64,000 bases of DNA from contig OY279575.1 in NCBI GenBank assembly GCA_958267355.1, forward strand, positions 1,496,295 through 1,560,294, given 5' to 3'. The position numbers and the translations under genes are program-made. This DNA comes from an uncultured Alphaproteobacteria bacterium (GTDB lineage Bacteria; Pseudomonadota; Alphaproteobacteria; JALCBB01). Positions 42,672 through 51,498 of this stretch are shown in pieces; within the stretch, counting starts at the first letter, position 1; the number at the start of each line of letters is the position of its first letter. The notes below the pieces were generated by a model. That model worked only from the letters and a program-made list of their open reading frames with translations, did no database searches and was not told the origin of the DNA.

Positions 42672-43523
42672 TTAAGCAATATCTTCGTGTAGGCCTTGCA
42701 GTAGCGAGTCGGCTTGTTCTTCAAGAAGACTGCGCAGGGGATGGTTTGCATCCGACAAGATCCAATGGACGGGGCGGGTGGTGCGGGGAGCAAATAGGGT
42801 ACCGCCATAGATTCCAGCTCCGATGGTGGTGGTGGGCTCGTCTTTGAGGCGGAGGACAACTTGGCGGGCGCGTTTGTTTTCTAGGGCGGTGCGGGCGAAG
42901 GGGTTGGGGGGTAGATCCCAGAAGAAGATGCCATCGACGCCGTTGCCGTAGAGTGCGTCAAAGCCGTCGGCGATTGAGAGGGCGAGGAGTTGTTTGGCTC
43001 CTAGATCGGTTAGGATTTTTTCATCGCCTAAGAGTCGCTCGCTGTTGAGGGCAATCCGCAGGCCTGCGAGGGGGCGGGTTTTGTTGATTTGTATTTCGGG
43101 GCGGACAAGAAAGTGTAGGAGTGCATCGCCTGCTTTTCCAAGGATGAGTCCGTTGTTTGGCAGGGTTGCTCCCTCGTAGGAGACCAGAAGGGCACTTGTG
43201 GTGGCTCCTGTGAGGAGTGCCGAGCGGGCGGCGTGGCTTTCTGTATAGGCGGTGGCACGAAACCTTGTTGTTTGGCTTTCGCTTTGGGGGTTGGCGTTTG
43301 GCAATTCGTGTAGCAGTTGGCTGGCGAAGAGTCGCCGTGCTAGGGCGGCGGCGGTGTTCCAGATGCCGCTGGCGGGGGGTGCGCAGGCGATGCGAAAGAG
43401 GGCTGCTTGGTTGGCGTGGGCGGGCAGAAGGGGTGTGGCGAGTCCTGTGCCCAAGCTTGCTCCCAGAGTTGCGCTCAAGCCTGCGATGAAGCGGCGGCGG
43501 CTGGAGTGTGGATTTTTACGCAT
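42672..43523 (-). CDS. Tat-exported protein of unknown function
   Basis: The protein has 283 residues. The N-terminus SRRRFIAGLSATLGASLGTG is a twin-arginine signal, cleaved near AHAN. The mature part opens FRIACAPPASGIWNTAAALARRLF, and later RSALLTGATTSALLVSYEGA and GVDGIFFWDLPP. The layout vaguely resembles TAXI-type periplasmic binding proteins, but similarity is too weak for assignment. No transporter gene is adjacent. It is convergent with sctU. Confidence 0.6.
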   Translation of the reverse strand: MRKNPHSSRRRFIAGLSATLGASLGTGLATPLLPAHANQAALFRIACAPPASGIWNTAAALARRLFASQLLHELPNANPQSESQTTRFRATAYTESHAARSALLTGATTSALLVSYEGATLPNNGLILGKAGDALLHFLVRPEIQINKTRPLAGLRIALNSERLLGDEKILTDLGAKQLLALSIADGFDALYGNGVDGIFFWDLPPNPFARTALENKRARQVVLRLKDEPTTTIGAGIYGGTLFAPRTTRPVHWILSDANHPLRSLLEEQADSLLQGLHEDIA

Positions 43524-43559
43524 GGTAAGGCTGAGGGCAAGCCGCTACTTCTCCCGTCT

Positions 43560-43849
43560 TCATCTCAATTAGCCCTTCGCTGAAATTATGGGGCTTAACG
43601 GCTGGTGGAGGCATAACGCTAGGCACGAATGCCGCCCCGCAAGGTGTCCGCAAGGTGCTTGAAACAATTAGTCTCTTGCTGGAAACTATGAAGCCTAACA
43701 GTGGGGCGAGAAGCCACGGCTTGGCACGAATGCCGCACCGCAAGGTGCCCGCAAGGTGCTTGAAACAATTAGCCTCTTGCTGGAAACTATGAAGCCTAAC
43801 AGTGGGGCGAGAAGCTACGGCTTGGCATGAATGCCCCACCGCAAGGTGG
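43560..43849 (+). repeat. Dispersed structured repeat, cluster E (three units) abutting tRNA-Leu
   Basis: Three units with ATGGGGC/ATGAAGCC cores (43584-43790) are followed by hairpins GGCACGAATGCC/GGCATGAATGCC and NCACC-GCAA-GGTGN. Units 2 and 3 are about 100 bp apart and almost identical. The last hairpin (43836-43849, CCACC-GCAA-GGTGG) overlaps the CCA end of the tRNA-Leu gene encoded on the minus strand. No gene is seen in this 320-bp gap. Confidence 0.9.
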
Positions 43850-43934
43850 TGCGGATGGCAGGACTCGAACCTGCACGGCTTATTCAAGCCTTTGGATTTT
43901 AAGTCCAATGCGTCTACCATTCCGCCACATCCGC
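43847..43934 (-). tRNA. tRNA-Leu (anticodon TAA)
   Basis: On the minus strand the sequence starts GCGGATGTGGCG and folds as a class II tRNA. The acceptor stem is GCGGATG/CATCCGC, the anticodon stem TTGGA with loop CTTAAAA (anticodon TAA) and the T-loop GGTTCGAGTCC. The 3' CCA is encoded (43847-43849). The discriminator is A, as in Leu tRNAs. Its CCA lies within the terminal hairpin of repeat cluster E. Confidence 0.95.
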
Positions 43935-44051
43935 GAGTTTGTCTGTGGGTGCAAACCTTACAAAAATTTTGCTTTTTCGCAAGGACGCGGTAAGGAATGT
44001 GGTGGCAGACTGGGTTGCATCGTAATTTCATCTTGAAGGAATCTTTGGCAA

Positions 44052-45665
44052 ATGAAAGCTCTTTTTTCTGATTTTTTGAACTTGCCGCTTTGTCGCCAAG
44101 TTGCGTTGCGGGCTGTTCGTCAGTCCGCATCACGGACTCCTGGGCGGGTTGGCGTTGCTCTGGGGCTGGTGTTGCTGTTGGCGGTGGCGGTGTCTGTGGC
44201 GGCTCCGAGCGGCGGGCGGCAGGATTTTGTGTCTGCAGCTCAGGGACAAGAAATTCGTGATTGGTCGGCTTTGGCAGCTCAAGTGGCTCCGTCGGTGGTG
44301 CAGATTACAACCGAGCGCGATGTTGAGCCATCGGCGCAAGGCTATGGCGGCAATCGCCGTTGGAATCAAGATTTTCGCCGCTTCTTTCGCGACCATGGTT
44401 TTGTCTTGCCGTTTGATGAAGAGGAAGATCTGCCCGGGTTTAGTGATGACAATCCTTTTTCGCAATTCACGCCGCCTGAGAGTGAAAGCGGCAGTGGCTT
44501 TATTGTCTTGTCCGAGCAGGGTGCGCCACGGATTATCACCAACCGCCATGTGGTCTCGGATACGGACAGAATTTCGGTGCGTTTTGCCAATGGTGTGCGG
44601 GCAGATGCCACGCTTTTGGGCTCGGATGCTGAAACCGATTTAGCACTCCTGCGGGTTGAGGGGTTTGATGCCGAGAGTGCGGAAATTGTTCCCGTTGTTT
44701 TGGGCGATTCTGACAAGGCATCTTTGGGAAGTCCTGTCTTGGCGGTGGGGAATCCGTTTGGCTTGGGGGGTACGGTGACTTCGGGGATTGTCTCGGCTCG
44801 CGGACGCGAGTTGGGGAGCAGTGTTTTTGTTGATTTCATCCAAACCGATGCGGCGATTAATCCGGGCAACTCGGGCGGGCCGCTGTTTAACGAGCAGGGC
44901 GAAGTCATCGGAGTAAATACCGCCATCTTCACCCGCACAGGAGCTTGGGCAGGAATTGGCTTTGCCATTCCGTCTAATGCGGCACGTGGAATTATTGCCA
45001 CCCTTGAAGTCCAAGGGAGTATTTCGCGGGGTTGGCTGGGGGTACGCTTTCAGCCTGTCTCGGCAGATCTCGCCAAGGGCTTGCAGTTGGACGAGCCAAA
45101 GGGTGCGCTGATCTCAGAAGTTTTGCCCGACTCGCCCGCCGAGCAAGCAGGCTTGGCGGCAGGAGATTTAATCCTGCGCTTTGATGGCACGGATATTCCT
45201 GACCATCGGGCTTTGGCTCCTGCTGTTGCCAAGGTGTCGCCCGGCGATGAAGCCGAAATTTCAGTCTGGCGCAATGGAGCCATTGTCACTGCCACGGTCT
45301 CGCTGGGCGAACGCCCCGTGCCCGAAGGACAAGCCAACGCCGAGCGCAAACAAAATCGCCAAGAGAAAGACGACTCGCTGATTAAGGCGGCAGGTATGCG
45401 GGTGCGGGTTTTAGACAATGAACTCCGCAATCGCCTGCGCCTAGACGGAGATGTTGAAGGCTTGGCAGTCTTGTGGGTGCGTCCAGGCTCGCCCGCCGCC
45501 GAAGCAGGATTGCAACCCCGCGATGTGATTCTGCTGGTCAATGGCGAAGTGCCGAATGCTGTCCAAGTGCTGGACGAAGCCTTTGACGATGACCCGACAC
45601 CGCTGGTGTTGCAGATTCATCGCGGGACAAATTCCTTCTTTACGGCTTTGGTGCCGAAGCCATAA
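44052..45665 (+). CDS. degP: DegP/HtrA family periplasmic serine protease
   Basis: The protein has 537 residues. An N-terminal hydrophobic segment (VGVALGLVLLLAVAVSVAAP) acts as signal peptide or anchor. The trypsin-like domain has catalytic His in NRHVV, Asp in ETDLALLRV and Ser in NPGNSGGPLFNE. Two PDZ domains follow (GWLGVRFQPVS to about 390; GMRVRVLDNELR to the end). The linker between the PDZ domains is Gln/Asn/Glu-rich. It probably degrades or refolds misfolded periplasmic proteins. A response regulator/kinase pair lies downstream, as is common for degP in alphaproteobacteria. Confidence 0.94.
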   Translation: MKALFSDFLNLPLCRQVALRAVRQSASRTPGRVGVALGLVLLLAVAVSVAAPSGGRQDFVSAAQGQEIRDWSALAAQVAPSVVQITTERDVEPSAQGYGGNRRWNQDFRRFFRDHGFVLPFDEEEDLPGFSDDNPFSQFTPPESESGSGFIVLSEQGAPRIITNRHVVSDTDRISVRFANGVRADATLLGSDAETDLALLRVEGFDAESAEIVPVVLGDSDKASLGSPVLAVGNPFGLGGTVTSGIVSARGRELGSSVFVDFIQTDAAINPGNSGGPLFNEQGEVIGVNTAIFTRTGAWAGIGFAIPSNAARGIIATLEVQGSISRGWLGVRFQPVSADLAKGLQLDEPKGALISEVLPDSPAEQAGLAAGDLILRFDGTDIPDHRALAPAVAKVSPGDEAEISVWRNGAIVTATVSLGERPVPEGQANAERKQNRQEKDDSLIKAAGMRVRVLDNELRNRLRLDGDVEGLAVLWVRPGSPAAEAGLQPRDVILLVNGEVPNAVQVLDEAFDDDPTPLVLQIHRGTNSFFTALVPKP

Positions 45666-45679
45666 GCCCGCCCGCACGC

Positions 45680-45735
45680 CTATCCCCCCTAATCCCTCCC
45701 CCTATCTTTCTCCCTATCCCTCCCCCTATCCCTTC
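45680..45735. repeat. Pyrimidine-rich tandem repeat between degP and the response regulator
   Basis: Repeated CCCTATC and CCCTCCC units of irregular period (about 12-24 bp) fill the gap. Confidence 0.65.
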
Positions 45736-45792
45736 CTGTGCGCCCCTGTCGTTGCGCAGGGAGGCAAATTCTTTTGTGGTAAAATCACAAAC

Positions 45793-46674
45793 GTGGATTT
45801 TCTTTTAGTTGAAGACGACGCAGAAACCCGTGACTATCTAGTCCGCGGACTGCAAGAAGCAGGACACCGCGTGACGGTGGCGACAAGTCTTGCCGAAGCC
45901 GAAGTTTTGGCTCCAGAACGCCACTGGGATGCAATGATTTTGGATCGTATGCTTGCCCCTGCTTCTGGGGGGGTGGAGAAGAGCAAAAGCCAAACCGAGC
46001 CAAGCCGCACGCCGCAAGGCTACGGCGATGGCTTGGCGTTTCTCGCCCGTCTGCGCGGACGCGGTTTTTCTTCGCCCGTTTTAATCCTTTCGGCTTTGGG
46101 AGCCGTAGAAGAACGGGTTCAGGGCTTACAACGCGGAGCCGATGATTATCTCGCCAAACCCTTCGCCTTTTCAGAGCTCTTGGCACGGGTGGAAGCCTTA
46201 GCCCGGCGCACCAGTGTTGCGACTCCTGAAACGACTCTTACCTATGCAGATTTAGAGTTGGACTTGCTCGGTCATAGAGCCCAACGCGGCGGGCGCGACC
46301 TGCACCTGCAACCCCGCGAATTTCGCCTCTTGGAGTGCTTGCTCCGTAATGTTGAGCGGACCGTGACCCGAACCATGCTGTTTGAAAAAGTTTGGGGCTA
46401 CCACTTTGACGCTCAAAGCGGGGTGATTGATGTGCATGTCTCGCGTCTGCGGCGGAAGCTAGACAAAGACTTTACCGAGCCATTGTTGCACACAGTCCGC
46501 GGGACAGGCTATCGCTTGGCTTTGCTACGGGGGGCAGACACGCCTGAAGAAGAAACAGGGAATGTGCCAAGCGCACAGAATGCACAAAGCCCAGAAAACC
46601 CGCCCCGCCAACAGGAAGCAGAAAGTTCAAGGGACAACAAACCCCGCCCCGAAGATAGCTCCGCCGCCCGCTAA
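45793..46674 (+). CDS. OmpR-family two-component response regulator
   Basis: The protein has 293 residues from a GTG at 45793 (VDFLLVEDDAETRDYL). The receiver domain has acidic DD, phospho-acceptor Asp in MILDRMLAP, and Lys in DYLAKPF. An insert (about 60-77, Ser/Lys/Gln-rich) follows the phosphorylated Asp. The C-terminal winged helix has LQPREFRLLECLLRN and DVHVSRLRRKLD...VRGTGYRL. A Gln/Glu/Pro-rich tail follows. The frame is open further upstream, into degP, which is not used. It is paired with the kinase 6 nt downstream. Confidence 0.93.
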   Translation: MDFLLVEDDAETRDYLVRGLQEAGHRVTVATSLAEAEVLAPERHWDAMILDRMLAPASGGVEKSKSQTEPSRTPQGYGDGLAFLARLRGRGFSSPVLILSALGAVEERVQGLQRGADDYLAKPFAFSELLARVEALARRTSVATPETTLTYADLELDLLGHRAQRGGRDLHLQPREFRLLECLLRNVERTVTRTMLFEKVWGYHFDAQSGVIDVHVSRLRRKLDKDFTEPLLHTVRGTGYRLALLRGADTPEEETGNVPSAQNAQSPENPPRQQEAESSRDNKPRPEDSSAAR

Positions 46675-46680
46675 ACGTGG

Positions 46681-48345
46681 GTGGCTTGTCTTGTGTTTCC
46701 CTCCCTGCTTTTGCGTTTAAATCAAGCTGTCCGCCGCCCCGCCCGCTCGTCGGCACGGCGGGCGCAAGCGGCTTTGCTGACCGTCAGCTTCGGCGGCTTG
46801 GCGGCTCTGTGGTTCATCGCCCAAAGTCTGGTCGCGCAGATTACCGAAACCGAAATTCGCGCTTCTGTCGCGGCGCGTACCTTTCCGCTAATCCTTGCCT
46901 ACGGACAAGGCGGAATTTTAGCCCTGACCCGCGAAACCCAACGGCAAGCCGAGTTTTCACAAGCCAGCGGTGAAGACTCGCTGTTTTTGCTCCTTGATGC
47001 CCGCGAGCGGGTTTTGGCAGGGAGCTACAACTACCTGCCGCCACCCCTTCAGGGCTTGTATCCAGGAGAATACGAAGTGGTGCTCTATCCGCATAGCTTT
47101 GCCACGGCTGGCACAGGCGAAGCCCAAGCCGTGTCGGTCTTTCGGATAGCTGATTTCACCCTGATTGTCGGCGGCAGTTTGGGCTTGCGCGACCAGCTCC
47201 GTCGGCGTTTGAGCTTGGTCTTTGCCGTGGTGTTCTTGCCGACAGCAATTCTTTTGGGCTTGCTGTCAGGGCGGATCACCCGCCGTCTCTTTGCCCGCCT
47301 AGACAAGATTGCCGAAACCGCTCGCCAAGTCGGGGCAGGACAATTTGCGACACGAATTGCCTTGACCCAAGCCAACGATGAATTTGATCGTCTTTCTGCA
47401 ACCCTCAACCAGATGTTAGAGCGCAACGAAGCTTTGTTGTCTGCCTTGCGTACGACTACGGCTTCTTTGGCACACGATTTGCGCACGCCCTTGACCCGTG
47501 CCTATGCCCGCCTAGAAGAAGCGACACAGCTTTTAGAAGGACAAGAATTTACACAAGAATCTAGACAAGAAACCGCACAGGAAAGCCTGCAAGAAACCCT
47601 GCAAGAAAGCAGCGGCGAAGCCCGTGCCCGTCCAGCCGTGGATGCAGCCTTGGCAGAGATCAGCCGCCTACGCCGTACCTTTGATACCTTGACGGCAATT
47701 GTCCATGCCGAAAGCGGAATCTCTGCCGCCTTTCCTGACCGCTTGTCGTACGCGGCTTTAGTGCAGGATGTCTATGACCTGTACGCTCCCTTGGCGGAAG
47801 AACAGGGAAGCCTGTTAGCCCTGCAGCTCCCCGCCGAAGCCGAGACAGACCTACGCCAAGAAGGCTTTGGCAATCGCCAGCTGTTGTTTTCGGCAGTTTC
47901 AAACTTGGTGGAAAATGCCCTTGCCCATGCTAAGCCTTCGTCTCCGCCTGTGCGGATGGAATTGTTTTTGGCGGCACGAGAAGAAGCGGGTCAGCGGCTC
48001 TGGTGCCTTGGCGTGCGCGACAATGGCACGGGTATGGCAGAAGCCGCCCGCCGCCGTGCCTTGCAGGGTTTTCTTTTGAAGTCCGAGCCGCAAGAGCCAG
48101 AAGTTTTTGCCAGTCAAGAAGAGTCTTCTGCTTCGGTGCCTGTCTTGAGTGGCTTGGGGTTAATTCTCGCCTCTGCCGTGGCGCGTCTCCACGGTGGTGT
48201 CTTGCTGTTGGAAAACCAAACCCCAGCAAAAGAAACCTTGGCTAGAGAAATTGTGGCGCAGGAAACCAGAACCGATGGGCAGGGGCAATTTGTTGCGGCT
48301 CTGGTTTTGCCTGCCCGCCCGACCACAGAAGAAACCAAGAGCTAG
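46681..48345 (+). CDS. Two-component sensor histidine kinase
   Basis: The protein has 554 residues, starting at a GTG (46681 or 46693). Two membrane segments (about 30-52 and 178-200) flank a periplasmic sensor domain. A HAMP-like region (LSGRITRRLFARLDKIAETARQVGAGQFATRI) leads to the H-box ASLAHDLRTPLTR, then the N-box NLVENALAHA, G1 DNGTGM and G2 GLGLILASAVARLHGG. A Gln/Glu/Ser repeat insert (about 288-312) follows the H-box helix, inside the dimerisation region. The TAG stop begins a 14-bp array. Confidence 0.93.
   Translation: MACLVFPSLLLRLNQAVRRPARSSARRAQAALLTVSFGGLAALWFIAQSLVAQITETEIRASVAARTFPLILAYGQGGILALTRETQRQAEFSQASGEDSLFLLLDARERVLAGSYNYLPPPLQGLYPGEYEVVLYPHSFATAGTGEAQAVSVFRIADFTLIVGGSLGLRDQLRRRLSLVFAVVFLPTAILLGLLSGRITRRLFARLDKIAETARQVGAGQFATRIALTQANDEFDRLSATLNQMLERNEALLSALRTTTASLAHDLRTPLTRAYARLEEATQLLEGQEFTQESRQETAQESLQETLQESSGEARARPAVDAALAEISRLRRTFDTLTAIVHAESGISAAFPDRLSYAALVQDVYDLYAPLAEEQGSLLALQLPAEAETDLRQEGFGNRQLLFSAVSNLVENALAHAKPSSPPVRMELFLAAREEAGQRLWCLGVRDNGTGMAEAARRRALQGFLLKSEPQEPEVFASQEESSASVPVLSGLGLILASAVARLHGGVLLLENQTPAKETLAREIVAQETRTDGQGQFVAALVLPARPTTEETKS
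47546..47612. repeat. In-frame degenerate repeat in the histidine kinase gene
   Basis: CAAGAAACCCTG/CAGGAAAGCCTG-like 12-bp units encode Gln-Glu-Thr/Ser repeats between the two dimerisation helices. Confidence 0.7.
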
Positions 48346-48384
48346 ACACAAAGACTTAGACACAAAGATTTAGACACAAAGATT
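48343..48384. repeat. 14-bp tandem array starting at the histidine kinase stop codon
   Basis: Three units of TAGACACAAAGATT in perfect register (48343, 48357, 48371). The first TAG is the stop codon. Confidence 0.93.
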
Positions 48385-48397
48385 TAGATGGCTTGCC

Positions 48398-49897
48398 CTA
48401 TTCCCTGTCTAAGCCATCTAGAAAGGGCTGGAGAGCCTTTAAGGTCTGGTTGAGTGCAGTCTCTCCTTCTTGTGCTACCAAGGCATAGGCGCGTTTCCCT
48501 GCTTGATTTTCCGCGCCTTCTTTGAGTTGGCGGGCAATCCCATGGATGAGCTCTTGGGTGTCTTTGACAACTTCCAGCCCCCCCGCCTGCACCAGTGCTT
48601 CCACCGCCCGACTTTGATTGTGAAAATACTGCCCCATAAACAGTCCGCAGGAAAACCACGCTGGCTCGCGGGGGTTATGTCCGCCGTGATTGACAAGCGA
48701 GCCGCCGACAAACGCCACGCTTGCCAAAGAACACCACAAACCAACTTCGCCAAAAGAATCGCAGAGATAAATCCCCCCGCCTATGGGTAGGTCTTGGTTC
48801 AAACTGCGGCGGGCAAAGGCTATGCCGTGGTGCGCCCGATTTGCTTCTAGGAGCGATACGATCTTCTCCAAGGTTTTGTCCAGCGGGCGGCGCGGACAGA
48901 GCAAGGTAACAACTTCGCCCAAGCCTGCTTCTAGAAGTCCTTTGTGGGTGGCAAGCACGGCTTCGGTTTCATCGCGGTGGGCGGATACGGCGACCCAGCA
49001 GGGTGCATCTTTTAATTGAGCTTGCAACTTTGCGAGCGCATCTGGGGCAACAGCAGGCGGCAGGGCTGCGTCTTTTAATTCGCCCGCCACCTGTACCTCT
49101 CTTGCTCCTAAGTTTTGCAAGCCTTGTACTTCTTGTGGGTGGCGGGCTAAAAACAGTCTTGGCAAGGAATATAAAATACGGGCTAGGGCGGGGTAACGTT
49201 TTGCCCGTGCGTAGGAACGCGGCGAGAGTCTGGTGCTGGCAACAATTAGCGGAATGTTTTTTTGCAGGCACTGGTGTGCCAGAGTCGGCCAAATCTCGGA
49301 CTCAATTAAAATGCCGAGCCGCACCTGCTCGTCTTTTAAAAATCGGGCGACAGGACGCGGTACATCCAATGGCAGAAAGCGGTGGGCGACACCCGCGGGT
49401 AAAAAACGTTCGGCATAACGGGCTGACGATAGGGTTGTTGTTGTCACCAAGACCCGCCAAGGAGTCTGCGGGGTGTTTTCTGGCACATTTTTTTCTGTCT
49501 TGTTTTTTTCTTCACGGTTTTTTTCTGCACGATTTTTTTCTGCACGGTTCCTTTTTTCACAGAGTCTAAGAAGTTTTTCAATCAAACGAATTCCTGCCGC
49601 CAACTCGCCCGCACTGACTGCATGGACCCAGAGTGTTTTTACTTCGTGTTTTTTCACTTCTTGCGTTTTCACTTCGCGCCTAGAAGCTTTGGTTGCGCTG
49701 GCAAGAGTGCTGGTTTGTCCGCAGAGATCGCGCAGACGGGCAAGACGCAGTTGGCGGGTTGCAGGACGGCGCAGGGCGTGTATCAAATAGCCAACAAGAT
49801 AGAGCGGCAGAAGCACACGCCCCGCCATCCGCCAAGCCCACAAGACCAAGCGGCTTGCCAGAGAAAGCGACCAAGCAGGAGCAGGCGGCGGGTTCAT
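48398..49897 (-). CDS. waaA: 3-deoxy-D-manno-octulosonic acid (Kdo) transferase
   Basis: WaaA/KdtA adds Kdo to lipid A precursor at the inner membrane, so the cell makes LPS. It has 499 residues against the usual 420-440. An N-terminal membrane segment, then WVHAVSAGELAAGIRLIEKL, LVTTTTLSSARYAERFLP, the conserved ILIESEIWP, and the donor-binding VAFVGGSLVNHGGHNPREPA are present. An Asn/Arg/Glu/Lys insert (NRAEK units, about 117-142) is encoded by a 15-bp array (49471-49565). Confidence 0.94.
   Translation of the reverse strand: MNPPPAPAWSLSLASRLVLWAWRMAGRVLLPLYLVGYLIHALRRPATRQLRLARLRDLCGQTSTLASATKASRREVKTQEVKKHEVKTLWVHAVSAGELAAGIRLIEKLLRLCEKRNRAEKNRAEKNREEKNKTEKNVPENTPQTPWRVLVTTTTLSSARYAERFLPAGVAHRFLPLDVPRPVARFLKDEQVRLGILIESEIWPTLAHQCLQKNIPLIVASTRLSPRSYARAKRYPALARILYSLPRLFLARHPQEVQGLQNLGAREVQVAGELKDAALPPAVAPDALAKLQAQLKDAPCWVAVSAHRDETEAVLATHKGLLEAGLGEVVTLLCPRRPLDKTLEKIVSLLEANRAHHGIAFARRSLNQDLPIGGGIYLCDSFGEVGLWCSLASVAFVGGSLVNHGGHNPREPAWFSCGLFMGQYFHNQSRAVEALVQAGGLEVVKDTQELIHGIARQLKEGAENQAGKRAYALVAQEGETALNQTLKALQPFLDGLDRE
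49471..49565. repeat. In-frame 15-bp repeat inside waaA
   Basis: Units of TTTTTTTCTGCACGG type encode Arg-Ala-Glu-Lys-Asn repeats on the minus strand. Confidence 0.85.
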
Positions 49898-50274
49898 AAA
49901 CCAGTGAGACTTAAATCATTAACACAGATTGATCGGGGGTTGATAGGGGATGGATTGGGGCTGGATGAAAATCCTGCCTTATATATACACGCGGTTTGCT
50001 ATGGTTTGCCCAAGACTTGCCCAAGACTTGCCTAAGACTTGCCTACGGTTTGCCTATTGTTTGCCTGTGATTTCTTGTGGCTTGGCTTGCAGGCGGGCGA
50101 GAGAATCCTGTATAAATGTGGCTACCGCTTGTTTCTGGCGAAGCAATCTTTCCCTCCCCGCAGTCTTCTATCACGGATTTTTGCTGTGGGTCTGTGGTGT
50201 GCCACCGAGGATTTAGATCTGTGGGTGGGTTTGGTTCAGAGACCCAGGCGGGCAATTGCTCTATCGGAGGTTTT
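49898..50274. promoter_or_regulatory. Divergent region between waaA and the polyamine transport genes
   Basis: 377 bp without a gene. It holds an 11-bp tandem array (49994-50070). A strong Shine-Dalgarno GGAGG (50266-50270) sits 4 nt before the potF ATG and decides that start. Promoters for both directions are expected but not identified. Confidence 0.5.
49994..50070. repeat. 11-bp tandem array upstream of potF
   Basis: Six to seven units of the type CTTGCCCAAGA/TTTGCCTATTG in register. It is the shortest period seen among the arrays. Confidence 0.85.
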
Positions 50275-51369
50275 ATGAAAAACAAAACAGTAAAAAACAA
50301 AACAACGAGCCTTCAAACCAATCGCCGTGGCTTTCTAGCGGCGACAGGTGCGCTTGGTGCTTTGTCGGCAACGGGCTTGGGCATTGAGCGGGCGCGGGCT
50401 GCGGGCAAGCTGGTTTTCTACAACTGGTCTACCTACATTGACGAGGAGACAATTCCTGAATTTTCTGACCAGTTCGGAATTGAAGTTTCAGAAGACTTCT
50501 TTGCCGACAACGACGAGCTGTTTAATAAGCTGCGGACAGGCAATCCGGGCTACGATGTGATTGTTCCGACCAACGACTATGTTCATAGGATGATTGAAGC
50601 AGGAATGATCCAAGAGCTTGACCACGGGCGAATTGCCAATGTTAAGAACATCGGCCAGACTTTTTTGAATCCTGCTTTTGACCCCGGACGCAAGTATTCT
50701 TTGCCGTACATGTGGGGAACCATTGGCATTGGCTATCGCAAGTCGGCGGTTGATGGCACGATTGACTCGTGGAAGGATATTTTTGACTCCGATCGCTTTT
50801 CGGGGCGTTTGGCAATCTTGGGCGATGCTGACTCAATGTTGTCTTCGGTCAAGAAATATCTTGGCTATAGCCTGAACGATACCGACCCTGACTTAATCAA
50901 ACGCTGTGGCGAGGTTTTGAAAAAGCAGAAGCCGCATATCACCGAAGTCGCCGACGACAACGGACAAGACTTGTTGGCGGCGGGCGAAGTAGATGTTGCA
51001 GTAGAGTGGAACGGCGATATCGCCCAGCTCATCGTTGAAGACGATGATATCGGCTATGTGATTCCCAAGGAAGGCGGCTTGCTGTGGGAAGATGCCCTTG
51101 CCATTCCAACAGGTGCGCCCAATGTGGATAACGCCTATAGCTTCATCAACCAGTTGCTAGACGCTGATGTTGGTGCGCGGATTGCCGATTACATTCAGTA
51201 TGCAACTCCCAACACCGCGGCCTTGCGCCAGATGTCTTCTGAGTACCGCAACAATCCAGCGATCTTCCCGCCCGAGTCGGTCTTGGCGACCTGCGAGACT
51301 GCAACCTACAAAGGCGAAGCCTACCTAGAAGTCATCTCGCGGACTTGGGACGAATTCCTCGCCGCTTAA
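50275..51369 (+). CDS. potF: Spermidine/putrescine-binding periplasmic protein (PotD/PotF type)
   Basis: The protein has 364 residues from the ATG at 50275, which has a strong Shine-Dalgarno. A Tat-like signal NRRGFLAATGALGALSATG leads to the mature KLVFYNWSTYIDEETIPEFSDQFGIEV, typical of polyamine-binding proteins. YDVIVPTNDYVHRMIEAGMI, SLPYMWGTIGIGYRKSAVDG, VEWNGDIAQLI and IPKEGGLLWEDALAIPTGAPN are family motifs. It is first of potF-B-C-A. Confidence 0.92.
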   Translation: MKNKTVKNKTTSLQTNRRGFLAATGALGALSATGLGIERARAAGKLVFYNWSTYIDEETIPEFSDQFGIEVSEDFFADNDELFNKLRTGNPGYDVIVPTNDYVHRMIEAGMIQELDHGRIANVKNIGQTFLNPAFDPGRKYSLPYMWGTIGIGYRKSAVDGTIDSWKDIFDSDRFSGRLAILGDADSMLSSVKKYLGYSLNDTDPDLIKRCGEVLKKQKPHITEVADDNGQDLLAAGEVDVAVEWNGDIAQLIVEDDDIGYVIPKEGGLLWEDALAIPTGAPNVDNAYSFINQLLDADVGARIADYIQYATPNTAALRQMSSEYRNNPAIFPPESVLATCETATYKGEAYLEVISRTWDEFLAA

Positions 51370-51498
51370 AGGATAGGCGCTAAGGCGCGTTTGCTTCTGC
51401 GTCTTGGCGGTTTGGTGAATTCTGTGTCGTCCGTGCCACGCTGTTTTGGGCGGGTGCGGGCGGCACTTTTTCTTTAAGCCCGAACCCTGATTGCTGGT

